Source: Sphaerisporangium viridialbum (GTDB lineage: Bacteria > Actinomycetota > Actinomycetes > Streptosporangiales > Streptosporangiaceae). From it: a stretch of DNA of 64,000 nucleotides. The DNA is taken from positions 372,001 through 436,000 of the forward strand of contig NZ_CP187232.1 of NCBI RefSeq assembly GCF_049674955.1, given 5' to 3'. The position numbers and the translations under genes were made by a program. The notes under the pieces were generated by a model. That model did not search any database. It saw nothing but the letters and a program-made list of their open reading frames with translations, and was not told the DNA's origin. Shown here in pieces: positions 1 through 8,268 of this stretch (position 1 is the stretch's first letter; every line of letters begins with the position of its first letter).

Positions 1-2
1 AC

Positions 3-1544
3 GACCTCATCGAGATCGGCAGCGGCCATCTGCGGCCGTACGTCAACCTCGTGACCGGCAACATCACGGGCGGCGCCGACCTCGGGTCCGCGTCCGTCAA
101 CGGGCAGCACCTCCCGCAGCCGCTGAGCAACGGCCGGCCCATGGAGAACGGCCACGCCCAGAGCAACGGCCACCAGCCTTCCTCCTCCGGTACCGCGCAG
201 GCCGCCGGGTCCGGAGCCTCGGCATCCTCCTCCCTCGGGCCGGGCTCCCACGGGTCCGGGTCCCACGGGTCCAGCGCCTTCGGCACCGGCTCCCACAGCT
301 CGGCTTCCCACGGGTCGGGTTCCCACGGGTCGGGTTCTCACGGGCAGGGCGCTCTCGGTTCGGGTCCCCTTGGTTCTGGGTCGTCCGGGTCCGGTTCCCT
401 CGGGTCCGGTTCGCAGGGGCAGGGCTCCGCCGGGCCGTCCCAGGAGGTCGCCACCTCCCAGGGGCCGGGCGGTCTCACATCCGGCCAGGGGCCGAGCGGT
501 CTGGCGTCCGGCCAGGGGCCGAGCGGTCTCACGTCCGGATCTCACGGGTCGCCCCCCGGTTCGAGCCCTCTCGGTTCGAGTTCCACCGGGTCCACGTCCT
601 TCGGGCTCGGCTCCCACGGTTCACTGTCCCCCGGGGACGACTCGCCCCCGTCGGCAGCGCAGGGGTCCGCCGCCCACGGGTCCGGCTCGATGGAGCCGAG
701 CGCCCCGGCCACCGGCTCCTGGAGTGCCACCGGCTCGCAGGGCTCGGGCCTGAGCTCGCAGGGCTCGGGCCTGAGCTCTCAGGGCGCCGGCCCGAACTCC
801 CACGGCTCCAATCCTGGCTCCCAGGGGTTCGACTCCCAGGGATTCGACTCCCAGGGCTCCGGGTCCTACGGGTCCGGCTCCCATGGGTCGGGCTCCCACG
901 GGTCCGGGTCCCTTGATTCCCAGGGTTCATACGGCTCCGGGTCGCACGCGACCGGCTCCCGTGGGTCGGGGTCGCACGGGTCCGGATCGCACGGTTCGGG
1001 GTCGCATGGGGTCGCGCCGCCGAGCACGCCGCGCTCCGCACAGCCCGCGCTGCCCGCCGCCTACTCCGGCTACGCCGCGGAGCCGCAGCAGCCCTCCCAC
1101 TCCCCTCCGCAGCCGCCTCCCCAGGCACCGCCCTCCCCGCCCATGGCGGCGCCCGTGCCCTCGCAGCCCCCGGCCGTGCCCAGCCAGTACAACATGGGCT
1201 CCTCGGGCGGGCCCCCGACCTACCCCGGCCCCCAGTTGGGGCCCTACACCGGCCCGCAGCCGGCCCCCGTTCCCTCGCACACCGCCACGCCGGGCACCAC
1301 GACCCTGGCCGATGCGGTGAAGGCCGCGCACAAGGAGGGGCACGACTTCGGCGAGTCCGTCGCCAGGGACGCCCCCGCCCTCTGGCTGGAGGCCGTGCTC
1401 GCCCGCAAGCCGCGCATGCCCTCCGATCTCGAGGCGCGGTTGCTCCAGGGCTCGTCGCTCCCGATCGACTTCCTCCTGCACGACGAAGTACGCCACGCGC
1501 TTCGCCGTGGCTTCTGGGACGCCCTGGAACGCGCCCGGCGCTAA
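3..1544 (+). CDS. Gly/Ser/His-repeat protein, C-terminal part (partial at left edge)
   Basis: The reading frame is open from base 3, so the gene starts outside the window; the GTG at 51 is only an internal codon. Roughly residues 60-340 are low complexity, built from repeated GSGSHGSGSHG-like, SQGSGLS-like and GQGPSGL-like units, followed by a Pro/Gln/Tyr-rich stretch. The last 80 or so residues look folded and helical, beginning near TTLADAVKAAHKEG and ending in WDALERARR. I do not recognise the family. The layout suggests a disordered spacer joining an unseen N-terminal domain to a small C-terminal domain. It is followed 57 bases later by a Rel-like gene on the same strand. The repeats are encoded by near-identical short DNA units, which tend to change in length by slippage. 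Confidence 0.7.
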   Translation, partial: DLIEIGSGHLRPYVNLVTGNITGGADLGSASVNGQHLPQPLSNGRPMENGHAQSNGHQPSSSGTAQAAGSGASASSSLGPGSHGSGSHGSSAFGTGSHSSASHGSGSHGSGSHGQGALGSGPLGSGSSGSGSLGSGSQGQGSAGPSQEVATSQGPGGLTSGQGPSGLASGQGPSGLTSGSHGSPPGSSPLGSSSTGSTSFGLGSHGSLSPGDDSPPSAAQGSAAHGSGSMEPSAPATGSWSATGSQGSGLSSQGSGLSSQGAGPNSHGSNPGSQGFDSQGFDSQGSGSYGSGSHGSGSHGSGSLDSQGSYGSGSHATGSRGSGSHGSGSHGSGSHGVAPPSTPRSAQPALPAAYSGYAAEPQQPSHSPPQPPPQAPPSPPMAAPVPSQPPAVPSQYNMGSSGGPPTYPGPQLGPYTGPQPAPVPSHTATPGTTTLADAVKAAHKEGHDFGESVARDAPALWLEAVLARKPRMPSDLEARLLQGSSLPIDFLLHDEVRHALRRGFWDALERARR

Positions 1545-1601
1545 CGTTGGAGCCATGCGGGCGCGTTCCGTGCCGATGGCTCCCGGTGGCGAGGGGGAAC
1601 G

Positions 1602-3317
1602 ATGGGTGACGAGCAGCCCCCGGGCCGTCGCGACGCCCGGGCCATGAGACAGGCGGCGCGTGCCGGGCGTTCGACGGGCACCGTCGACCTTGCGCCCGTG
1701 CTCCGCGCCCACCGGGCCGGCTATCCGAAGGCCAAGCTCGGGCCCGTGCGCCGGGCGTACGAGGCCGCCGAGCTGGCGCACCGCGGCCAGTCCCGCAAGT
1801 CGGGCGAGCCGTACATCATCCATCCGATCGAGGTCACGCTCATCCTGGCCGAGCTCGGCATGGACACCGCCACCCTGCAGGCGGCGCTCCTGCACGACAC
1901 GATCGAGGACACCTCCTACACGCTCGACGAGCTGCGGTCGGACTTCGGCGACGAGATCGCCGTCCTGGTCGACGGGGTGACCAAGCTCGACGGCTCCAGG
2001 TGGGGGGAGCGCGCCGAGGCCGAGACCTTCCGCAAGATGATCCTGGCCGCCGCCGCCGACCTGCGGGTCCTGCTCATCAAGCTCGCCGACCGGTTGCACA
2101 ACCTCCGCACGCTCGGCTTCCAGCCCGCGCACAAGCAGCAGCGCATCGCCCGCCAGTCCCAGGAGCTGCTGATCCCCTTCGCCGAGCGGCTCGGCATGTA
2201 CGAGCTCAAGCGCGAGATGGACGACCTCTGCTTCTCGGTGTTACAGCCGGAGGCCCACGCGGCCATCGACGCCGCGCTCGCGGCCAGGGTGCCCGAGGGA
2301 CGGCTGCTCCTGGAGCCCGCCGTGCGCCGCCTGAGGGCCGCGCTGAAGGAACAGCGGCTCTCGGGTGAGGTGATGCTTCACCGCCGCCACCTGTGGGCCG
2401 TCCATCTCGACGTGGGCCACCACCTCGACACGCTCCAGCCCGCCGACCTGTTCCGGCTGCTGGTGCTCGTCGACGGGGAGGACCGCGACTGCTACATCGC
2501 GCTCGGGGCCGTCCACACCAGCATGAGCCCGGTGCCGGGGAGGCTGAAGGACTTCATCTCGTTGCCGAGGTTCAACCTCTACCGCGCGCTGCACACGCGG
2601 GTGATCGCCGACGGCGGCAAGGTCATGGACGTCATCATCCGCACCCGGCAGATGCACCGCCTGGCCGAGCGCGGGCTCGCCGCCCACATCAACGACGCGT
2701 CCAGGGGGCAGCGCGCCGACGTGGCGGGGCGCATCGACCTCGAATGGCTGCGCCGCCTGCTGGCCTGGCAGAACGACGCGTCCTCCGCCGACTTCCTGGA
2801 GTCGCTGCGCGGCGACCTGCGCCCCGATCTGATCGCCGCGTTCACGACCGAGGGCGAGGTGATCCCGCTGCCTCCCGGGGCGACCCCGATCGACTTCGCC
2901 TACGCCCTCGGCCCCGAGATCGGCAACCACGCCATCGGGGCCCTGGTCAACGGAAGGCTGGCGCCGCTGCACTCGCGGCTGGACAACGGCGCGGTGGTGC
3001 ACATCCTCACCGCCGAGACGGCCCGTCCCTCCGCTGAGGGGCTCGACGCCGCGACCACGCCGACGGCCCGGCTGCTGATCCGCCGGCATCTGGCCGCCCA
3101 GAGCGCGGACGACGCGGCGGACACCGGGCGGCGCATGGTGTCCGAGGCCGTCGCCGCGACCGGCATGGAGCTTCTCGACCTGGAGTCCCGGGGGGTGTCG
3201 GGCAGCGTCGCGGGGCGCCTGGGCTACCGCGAGCTGGACGACCTGTACGCGGCGGTGGCGGCGGGCGCCGTGGAGCTGGACGCCCTGGTGTCCAAGCTCA
3301 CGGCCGACAGCGCCTGA
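1602..3317 (+). CDS. Rel/SpoT-like protein: HD hydrolase, degenerate synthetase, TGS
   Basis: This 571-residue protein belongs to the long RSH family that makes and destroys (p)ppGpp. The HD hydrolase domain keeps its metal and catalytic motifs: HP at 74-75, LLHDTIED with H98/D99, and KLADRLHNLRT near 160-170. The synthetase-like domain (about 240-365) is recognisable from YRALHT and the MHxxAExGxAAH region. However, the ATP-binding GRPKHxxSI element reads LHRRHLWAV, the YxKM lysine is replaced, and the catalytic ExQIRT reads DVIIRT. A TGS domain follows near 395-455. The zinc-finger and ACT regions of full Rel (about 750-850 residues) are absent. Expected role: ppGpp hydrolase or regulator, not synthetase. 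A GAGGGGG ribosome site precedes the ATG. Confidence 0.88.
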   Translation: MGDEQPPGRRDARAMRQAARAGRSTGTVDLAPVLRAHRAGYPKAKLGPVRRAYEAAELAHRGQSRKSGEPYIIHPIEVTLILAELGMDTATLQAALLHDTIEDTSYTLDELRSDFGDEIAVLVDGVTKLDGSRWGERAEAETFRKMILAAAADLRVLLIKLADRLHNLRTLGFQPAHKQQRIARQSQELLIPFAERLGMYELKREMDDLCFSVLQPEAHAAIDAALAARVPEGRLLLEPAVRRLRAALKEQRLSGEVMLHRRHLWAVHLDVGHHLDTLQPADLFRLLVLVDGEDRDCYIALGAVHTSMSPVPGRLKDFISLPRFNLYRALHTRVIADGGKVMDVIIRTRQMHRLAERGLAAHINDASRGQRADVAGRIDLEWLRRLLAWQNDASSADFLESLRGDLRPDLIAAFTTEGEVIPLPPGATPIDFAYALGPEIGNHAIGALVNGRLAPLHSRLDNGAVVHILTAETARPSAEGLDAATTPTARLLIRRHLAAQSADDAADTGRRMVSEAVAATGMELLDLESRGVSGSVAGRLGYRELDDLYAAVAAGAVELDALVSKLTADSA

Positions 3318-3330
3318 CCCCCGGGCCCGT

Positions 3331-3957
3331 TCAGGAGAGGGCGTCGAAGCCCGCGCGCAGGTGCAGCAGGCGCTCGGAGAGATCGCTCAGGGGGCCGCTC
3401 AGGGGAGCGCCGCCGTTGGACTTCTCGGCCAGCTCGACGACCCGCGACAGCTCGTCCTCCACGGCGGTCAGCCGCCGGGACAGCTCGGGCAGCACCTCGG
3501 CGGCCGTGCCGTCCGTCAGCTCGACGCTCAGGCGCTCGCGCAGCAGGGACGCCTGCTCGGCCAGCCTGCGGTTCATGTTGTAGAGCTCGACGAACACCGA
3601 CACCTTGGCCCGCAGCACCCACGGGTCGAAGGGCTTGGTGAGGTAGTCGACCGCGCCCGCGGCGTACCCGCGGAAGGCGTAGTCGGGGGCGCTGTCGACC
3701 ACCGTGAGGAAGATGATCGGGATGTTGCGGGTGCGCTCGCGCCGCTTGATGTGCGCCGCCGTCTCGAAGCCGTCCATGCCGGGCATCCGCACGTCGAGCA
3801 GGATGAGCGCGAACTCGATGCTGAGCAGCGCCTTGAGGGCCTCCTCCCCGGACCGCGCCCGCACGGCGACCACGTCGAGCGAGCTGAGAATGGCCTCCAA
3901 AGCGATGAGGTTCTCCTCTCGGTCGTCGACCAGGAGGATTTTCGCTCGGTCCGGCAT
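3331..3957 (-). CDS. Response regulator (REC plus coiled C-terminus)
   Basis: A 208-residue protein with one N-terminal receiver domain. It has the acidic pair in LLVDDREEN, the phospho-acceptor Asp in LILLDVRMPGMDG, the Thr of FLTVVD and the Lys of YLTKPFDP. The C-terminal 80 residues are helical and charged with no DNA-binding or enzymatic domain that I recognise, so the output is probably protein-protein interaction. The stop of the upstream hybrid kinase and this ATG overlap as TGATG, which implies translational coupling and a working partnership. A TTG three bases upstream is an alternative start. It converges on the Rel-like gene with 13 bases between the stops. Confidence 0.9.
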   Translation of the reverse strand: MPDRAKILLVDDREENLIALEAILSSLDVVAVRARSGEEALKALLSIEFALILLDVRMPGMDGFETAAHIKRRERTRNIPIIFLTVVDSAPDYAFRGYAAGAVDYLTKPFDPWVLRAKVSVFVELYNMNRRLAEQASLLRERLSVELTDGTAAEVLPELSRRLTAVEDELSRVVELAEKSNGGAPLSGPLSDLSERLLHLRAGFDALS

Positions 3958-6900
3958 CAACCGCGTCCTTCTCTTCCGTCTCTTCCATCACCGGACGGCC
4001 CCCGCCCGCGCGTGAGCCAGCCCCGCAGGCGTTCGAGCAGGCGATCGACGTCCACCGGCTTAGGAACGTAGTCGGAGGCGCCGGAGGCGATGCTCTTCTC
4101 CCTGTCGCCGCGCATGACCTTGGCGGTGAGCGCGATGATCGGCAGGTCGGCGAACTGCGGCATGCGGCGGATGGCCGAGGTCGTGGCCCACCCGTCCATC
4201 TCGGGCATCATGATGTCCATCAGCACCAGCGCGACGTCCTCGTTGCGTTCGAGCTGCTCGATGCCCTCGCGGCCGTTCTCGGCGTAGACCACGGTGGAGC
4301 CGTGCCTTTCGAGCACGCTCGTGAGCGCGAAGACGTTGCGGATGTCGTCGTCCACAATGAGGATCTTCGCACCGTTCAGCGGATCGTCGCCCTGCCAGGC
4401 CTGGCTCTCGGTGGGCTGCGACAGCTGGGGCATCCGCAGGTCGTCGTTCAGCGGCATCTCGGGCAGCACGTCGGAGGCGTCGAGCTCCAGCGCCCGCCCG
4501 TGCTGGACGCCGGGCAGCGAGACCGCCGCCCCGCCGTCCCCGCCCGCGAGCGGCCCGGCGTAGCTGATCGGCAGGTGGAGCGTGAACGTGCTGCCGTGCC
4601 CGGGCTCGCTCTTGGCGTGGATCTCGCCGCCGAGCAGCCGGGCGATCTCGCGGCAGATCGACAGGCCGAGGCCGGTGCCGCCGTACTTGCGGCTGGTCGT
4701 GCCGTCGGCCTGGCGGAACGCTTCGAAGATCACGTCGAGCTTCTCGGGCGCGATGCCGATGCCGGTGTCCACCACCTCGAACGACAGGATGTCGTCGCTG
4801 TCCTGGAGCGTCTCGTCGATGTACGGCACGCCGCCCGCCGCGCGGGTGATGTTGAGCCGCACCTCGCCCTTCGGCGTGAACTTCACCGCGTTGGACAGCA
4901 GGTTGCGCAGGACCTGCTGGAGGCGCTGCTCGTCCGTGCGGAGCTCCTCGGGCACCGACGGGCCGACCTCGACCGTGAAGGAGAGCCCCTTGTCCTGGGC
5001 GAGCGGGGTGAAGGTGGCCTCGACGTAGTCGACCAGCTTGGGCAGCGAGAGCTGCTGCGGGTAGATGTCCATGCGGCCGGCCTCGACCTTGGACAGGTCG
5101 AGGATGTCGTTGATCAGCTGCAGCAGCGCCGAGCCGGCCCCGTGGATGGTTCTGGCGAACTCCACCTGCTGGGAGGTCAGGTTGCCGTCGCTGTTCTCGG
5201 TGAGGAGCTTGGCCAGCACCAGGAGGCTGTTCAGCGGGGTGCGCAGCTCGTGGGACATGTTGGCGAGGAACTCGGACTTGTAGCGCGAGGAGACCGCGAG
5301 CTGCTCGGCGCGCTCCTCCAGGGTGCGGCGGGCCTGCTCGATCTGGAAGTTCTGGATCTCGATGGCGCGGTTCTGCTTGGCCAGCAGGGCGGCCTTGTCC
5401 TCAAGCTCGGCGTTGGACCTGCGCAGCTCCTCCTGCTGCCGCTGGAGCTCGTCGGAGCGCTCGCGGAGCTCGGTGGTGAGCCGCTGGGACTCGATGAGCA
5501 GGCCCTCGGTGCGGGAGTTGGCGATGATGGTGTTCATCGTGACGCCGATGGTCTCGACGAGCTGGTTGAGGAAGGCCAGATGGACCTCGCCGAACCGGCT
5601 GAACGAGGCAAGCTCCAGCACGCCGAGCACCTGGTCCTCGAACAGCACCGGCAGCACCACGATCTGGGCCGGAGTCGACCGGCTCAGCCCGGAGTCGATG
5701 GTCAGATAGTCGGAGGGGACGTCGTCCAGCACGATCGGCCGGCCCTCCGCGGCGGCCTGCCCCACGATGCCCTGCCCGAAGGCGAAGCTCTGCCGGGGGT
5801 TGCGGCCGGGCCGCACGCCGTAGCCGGCGATCAGCCGCAGCTCGTTGTCGTGCGGGCTCGGCACCATGTAGAAGGCGCCGTACCGCGCGGACACCAGCGG
5901 CGTCAGCTCACTCATGATGAGCTTGGCGACCTCCATGAGGTCGCGGTGGCCCTGCATGAGGCGGGAGACGCGGGCGAGGTTGCTCTTGAGCCAGTCCTGC
6001 TCCTGGTTGGCCTTGGTGGTGGCGACCAGGTTGGACACCATCGTGTTGATGTTGTCCTTCAGGTCGGCCAGCTCGCCCTGCGCGTCGACGGTGATCGAGC
6101 GGGTCAGGTCTCCGCGGGCGACCGCGCTGGTGACCTCGGCGATGGCGCGCACCTGGGTGGTGAGGTTGCTGGCCAGCTCGTTCACGCTCTCGGTGAGCCG
6201 CTTCCAGGTGCCCTCGACGCCCTCCACACGGGCCTGGCCGCCGAGCTGCCCCTCTGAGGCGACCTCGCGGGCGACGCGGGTGACCTCGGAGGCGAACGAG
6301 GAGAGCTGGTCGACCATCCTGTTGATGGTGGTCTTGAGGACGAGGATCTCGCCCTGGGCGTCGACGTCGATCTTGCGGGACAGGTCGCCCCTGGCGACCG
6401 CCGTGGTGACCTCGCCGATGTTGCGCACCTGGTAGGTGAGGTTGGTGGCCATCAGGTTGACGTTGTCGGTGAGGTCCTTCCAGACGCCCGACACGCCGCG
6501 GACCCTGGCCTGGCCGCCGAGCTGACCCATGGTGCCGACCTCGCGGGCGACGCGGGTGACCTCGTCGGCGAACAGCGAGAGCTGGTCGACCATGGTGTTC
6601 ACGGTGTCCTTGAGCTGCAGGATCTCGCCCTGCGCGTCCACCGTGATCTTGCGGGACAGGTTGCCCTGGACGACCGCCGTGGAGACGGCCGCGATCTGGC
6701 GCACCTGGGAGGTCAGGTTGTTCGCCATGAAGTTGACGTTGTCGGTGAGGTCCTTCCAGACGCCCGACACGCCGCGCACCTGCGCCTGGCCGCCGAGCTG
6801 GCCCTCGGAGCCCACCTCGCGGGCCACGCGGCTCACCTCGGAGGCGACCGACGAGAGCTGGTCGACCATGGTGTTGATCGTGGACTTCAGCTCCAGGATC

Positions 6901-8147
6901 TCGCCCTGGGCGTCGACGTCGATCTTCTTCGACAGGTCGCCGCCGGCCACGGCCTTGGTCACCTGGGCGATGTTGCGCACCTGGTAGGTGAGGTTGTTGG
7001 CCATGCTGTTGACGTTGTCGGTGAGGTCCTTCCAGACGCCCGACACGCCCTTCACCTCCGCACGGCCGCCGAGCTGGCCCTCGGTGCCGACCTCGCGGGC
7101 GACGCGGGTGACCTCGTCGGCGAACAGCGAGAGCTGGTCGACCATCGTGTTGAGGGTCTCTTTGAGCTGGAGGATCTCGCCCCTGGCGTCCGCGGTGATC
7201 TTCTTTGAGAGATCGCCCTGCGCGACGGCCGTCGCCACGGTGGCGATGTTGCGCACCTGGCTCGTGAGGTTGCTCGCCATGACGTTGACGTTGTCGGTGA
7301 GGTCCTTCCAGACGCCCGACACGCCCCGCACGCGGGCCTGGCCGCCCAGCTCGCCCTCGGTGCCGACCTCGCGGGCGACACGGGTGACCTCCTCGGCGAA
7401 GGCGGAGAGCTGGTCGACCATGGTGTTGACGGTGTTCTTGAGCTCCAGCATCTCGCCGACCGCGTCGACCGTGACCTTGCGGCTGAGGTCGCCCCGCGCC
7501 ACGGCGGTGGTGACCACGGCGATGTCGCGGACCTGGGCTGAGACCCGGCTGGACATGGTGTTCACGGCCTCGGTGAGGTCGCGCCAGCTTCCCGACATGC
7601 CGCGCAGGTTGGCCCGGCCGCCGAGCTGGCCCTCCGAGCCGACCTCGCGGGCGACGCGGGTGACCTCTGAGCTGAAGAGCGAGAGCTGGTCGACCATGCC
7701 GTTGATGGCCTTGCCGAGCCGGCGCACCTCTCCGCGGGAGGTGCGGTCCATGTCGATGCGGCGGGAGAGATCGCCCTGGGCGACCGCGTCGAGGACGTCG
7801 GCCGCGCTGCTGACCGGACCGACGAGGGCGTCGATCAGGGCGTTCACGGAGTCGACGCTCTCGGCCCAGGAGCCCACGCCCGGCCCCGGAGTCAGGCGGA
7901 CGCCGAAGCGCCCCTCCTTGACCACTTCGCGGCGGACGCGGAGCAACTCGTTCGCGAGATGCTCACGGCGGTCGGCCACCTCGTTGACCAGCAGTCGGAC
8001 CTCGCTGAGTATGCCCGGTGGGGCATGGGGCACCCGTCGGCGGAAGTCGCCGTCACGCCACGTGATGAGCGTCTCCAGGAGGGGCCGGAGCTCAGACTCG
8101 GTATAAGACCGCTCCGAACTGGCCCCCGTGGTCGGGGTACCCTTCAT
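3957..8147 (-). CDS. Soluble poly-HAMP hybrid sensor histidine kinase
   Basis: A protein of about 1396 residues. From about residue 120 to 770 there are seven repeats of about 92 residues, each with a VARGDLSRKI-type HAMP block and a GxLGGxAxVxGVSGxWKDLT block, as in bacterial and fungal Nik1/group III kinases. A GAF domain (about 745-890) and a coiled coil follow. Then come the HisKA dimer with SHELRTPLN (His near 965), a HATPase with NAVKFTP and DTGIGI, and a C-terminal REC with ILIVDDD and LMDIMMPEMDG (Asp near 1310). There is no transmembrane segment, so sensing is cytoplasmic. The frame continues upstream, but the ATG at 8147 has a GAAGGAGG ribosome site at good spacing. It diverges from a SpoIIE phosphatase over a 121-base gap and is coupled to the response regulator downstream. 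Confidence 0.93.
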   Translation of the reverse strand: MKGTPTTGASSERSYTESELRPLLETLITWRDGDFRRRVPHAPPGILSEVRLLVNEVADRREHLANELLRVRREVVKEGRFGVRLTPGPGVGSWAESVDSVNALIDALVGPVSSAADVLDAVAQGDLSRRIDMDRTSRGEVRRLGKAINGMVDQLSLFSSEVTRVAREVGSEGQLGGRANLRGMSGSWRDLTEAVNTMSSRVSAQVRDIAVVTTAVARGDLSRKVTVDAVGEMLELKNTVNTMVDQLSAFAEEVTRVAREVGTEGELGGQARVRGVSGVWKDLTDNVNVMASNLTSQVRNIATVATAVAQGDLSKKITADARGEILQLKETLNTMVDQLSLFADEVTRVAREVGTEGQLGGRAEVKGVSGVWKDLTDNVNSMANNLTYQVRNIAQVTKAVAGGDLSKKIDVDAQGEILELKSTINTMVDQLSSVASEVSRVAREVGSEGQLGGQAQVRGVSGVWKDLTDNVNFMANNLTSQVRQIAAVSTAVVQGNLSRKITVDAQGEILQLKDTVNTMVDQLSLFADEVTRVAREVGTMGQLGGQARVRGVSGVWKDLTDNVNLMATNLTYQVRNIGEVTTAVARGDLSRKIDVDAQGEILVLKTTINRMVDQLSSFASEVTRVAREVASEGQLGGQARVEGVEGTWKRLTESVNELASNLTTQVRAIAEVTSAVARGDLTRSITVDAQGELADLKDNINTMVSNLVATTKANQEQDWLKSNLARVSRLMQGHRDLMEVAKLIMSELTPLVSARYGAFYMVPSPHDNELRLIAGYGVRPGRNPRQSFAFGQGIVGQAAAEGRPIVLDDVPSDYLTIDSGLSRSTPAQIVVLPVLFEDQVLGVLELASFSRFGEVHLAFLNQLVETIGVTMNTIIANSRTEGLLIESQRLTTELRERSDELQRQQEELRRSNAELEDKAALLAKQNRAIEIQNFQIEQARRTLEERAEQLAVSSRYKSEFLANMSHELRTPLNSLLVLAKLLTENSDGNLTSQQVEFARTIHGAGSALLQLINDILDLSKVEAGRMDIYPQQLSLPKLVDYVEATFTPLAQDKGLSFTVEVGPSVPEELRTDEQRLQQVLRNLLSNAVKFTPKGEVRLNITRAAGGVPYIDETLQDSDDILSFEVVDTGIGIAPEKLDVIFEAFRQADGTTSRKYGGTGLGLSICREIARLLGGEIHAKSEPGHGSTFTLHLPISYAGPLAGGDGGAAVSLPGVQHGRALELDASDVLPEMPLNDDLRMPQLSQPTESQAWQGDDPLNGAKILIVDDDIRNVFALTSVLERHGSTVVYAENGREGIEQLERNEDVALVLMDIMMPEMDGWATTSAIRRMPQFADLPIIALTAKVMRGDREKSIASGASDYVPKPVDVDRLLERLRGWLTRGRGPSGDGRDGREGRG

Positions 8148-8268
8148 GAAGCCTCCTTCACGCTGTTCGGGCGGGACTCGGAGTAGTGCCAGTCTGGCAT
8201 GAAGGACGCTATGCGGTCGCCCAGTCGATTGACCGCATGTGGGAGCCGACTGTGGTAAGCACGGTGCA

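Noticed and set aside
230..1010. CRISPR-like array in the Gly/Ser/His-repeat gene
   Set aside because: Repeat units are short, imperfect, in frame and without unique spacers of constant length; they are coding repeats.
927..2132. 401-residue minus-strand frame across the first two genes
   Set aside because: It crosses two well-supported plus-strand genes and consists of Arg/Gly/Ala-rich shadow translation.
4302..6257. 651-residue open frame antisense to the poly-HAMP kinase
   Set aside because: It is the mirror of a repeated high-GC gene. Its translation is low-complexity Glu/Val/Leu/Gly-rich with no domain, and the minus-strand kinase is certain.
6080..7800. Long DNA repeats of about 276 bp
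   Set aside because: They encode the successive HAMP repeats of the kinase and are not a mobile or structural repeat.
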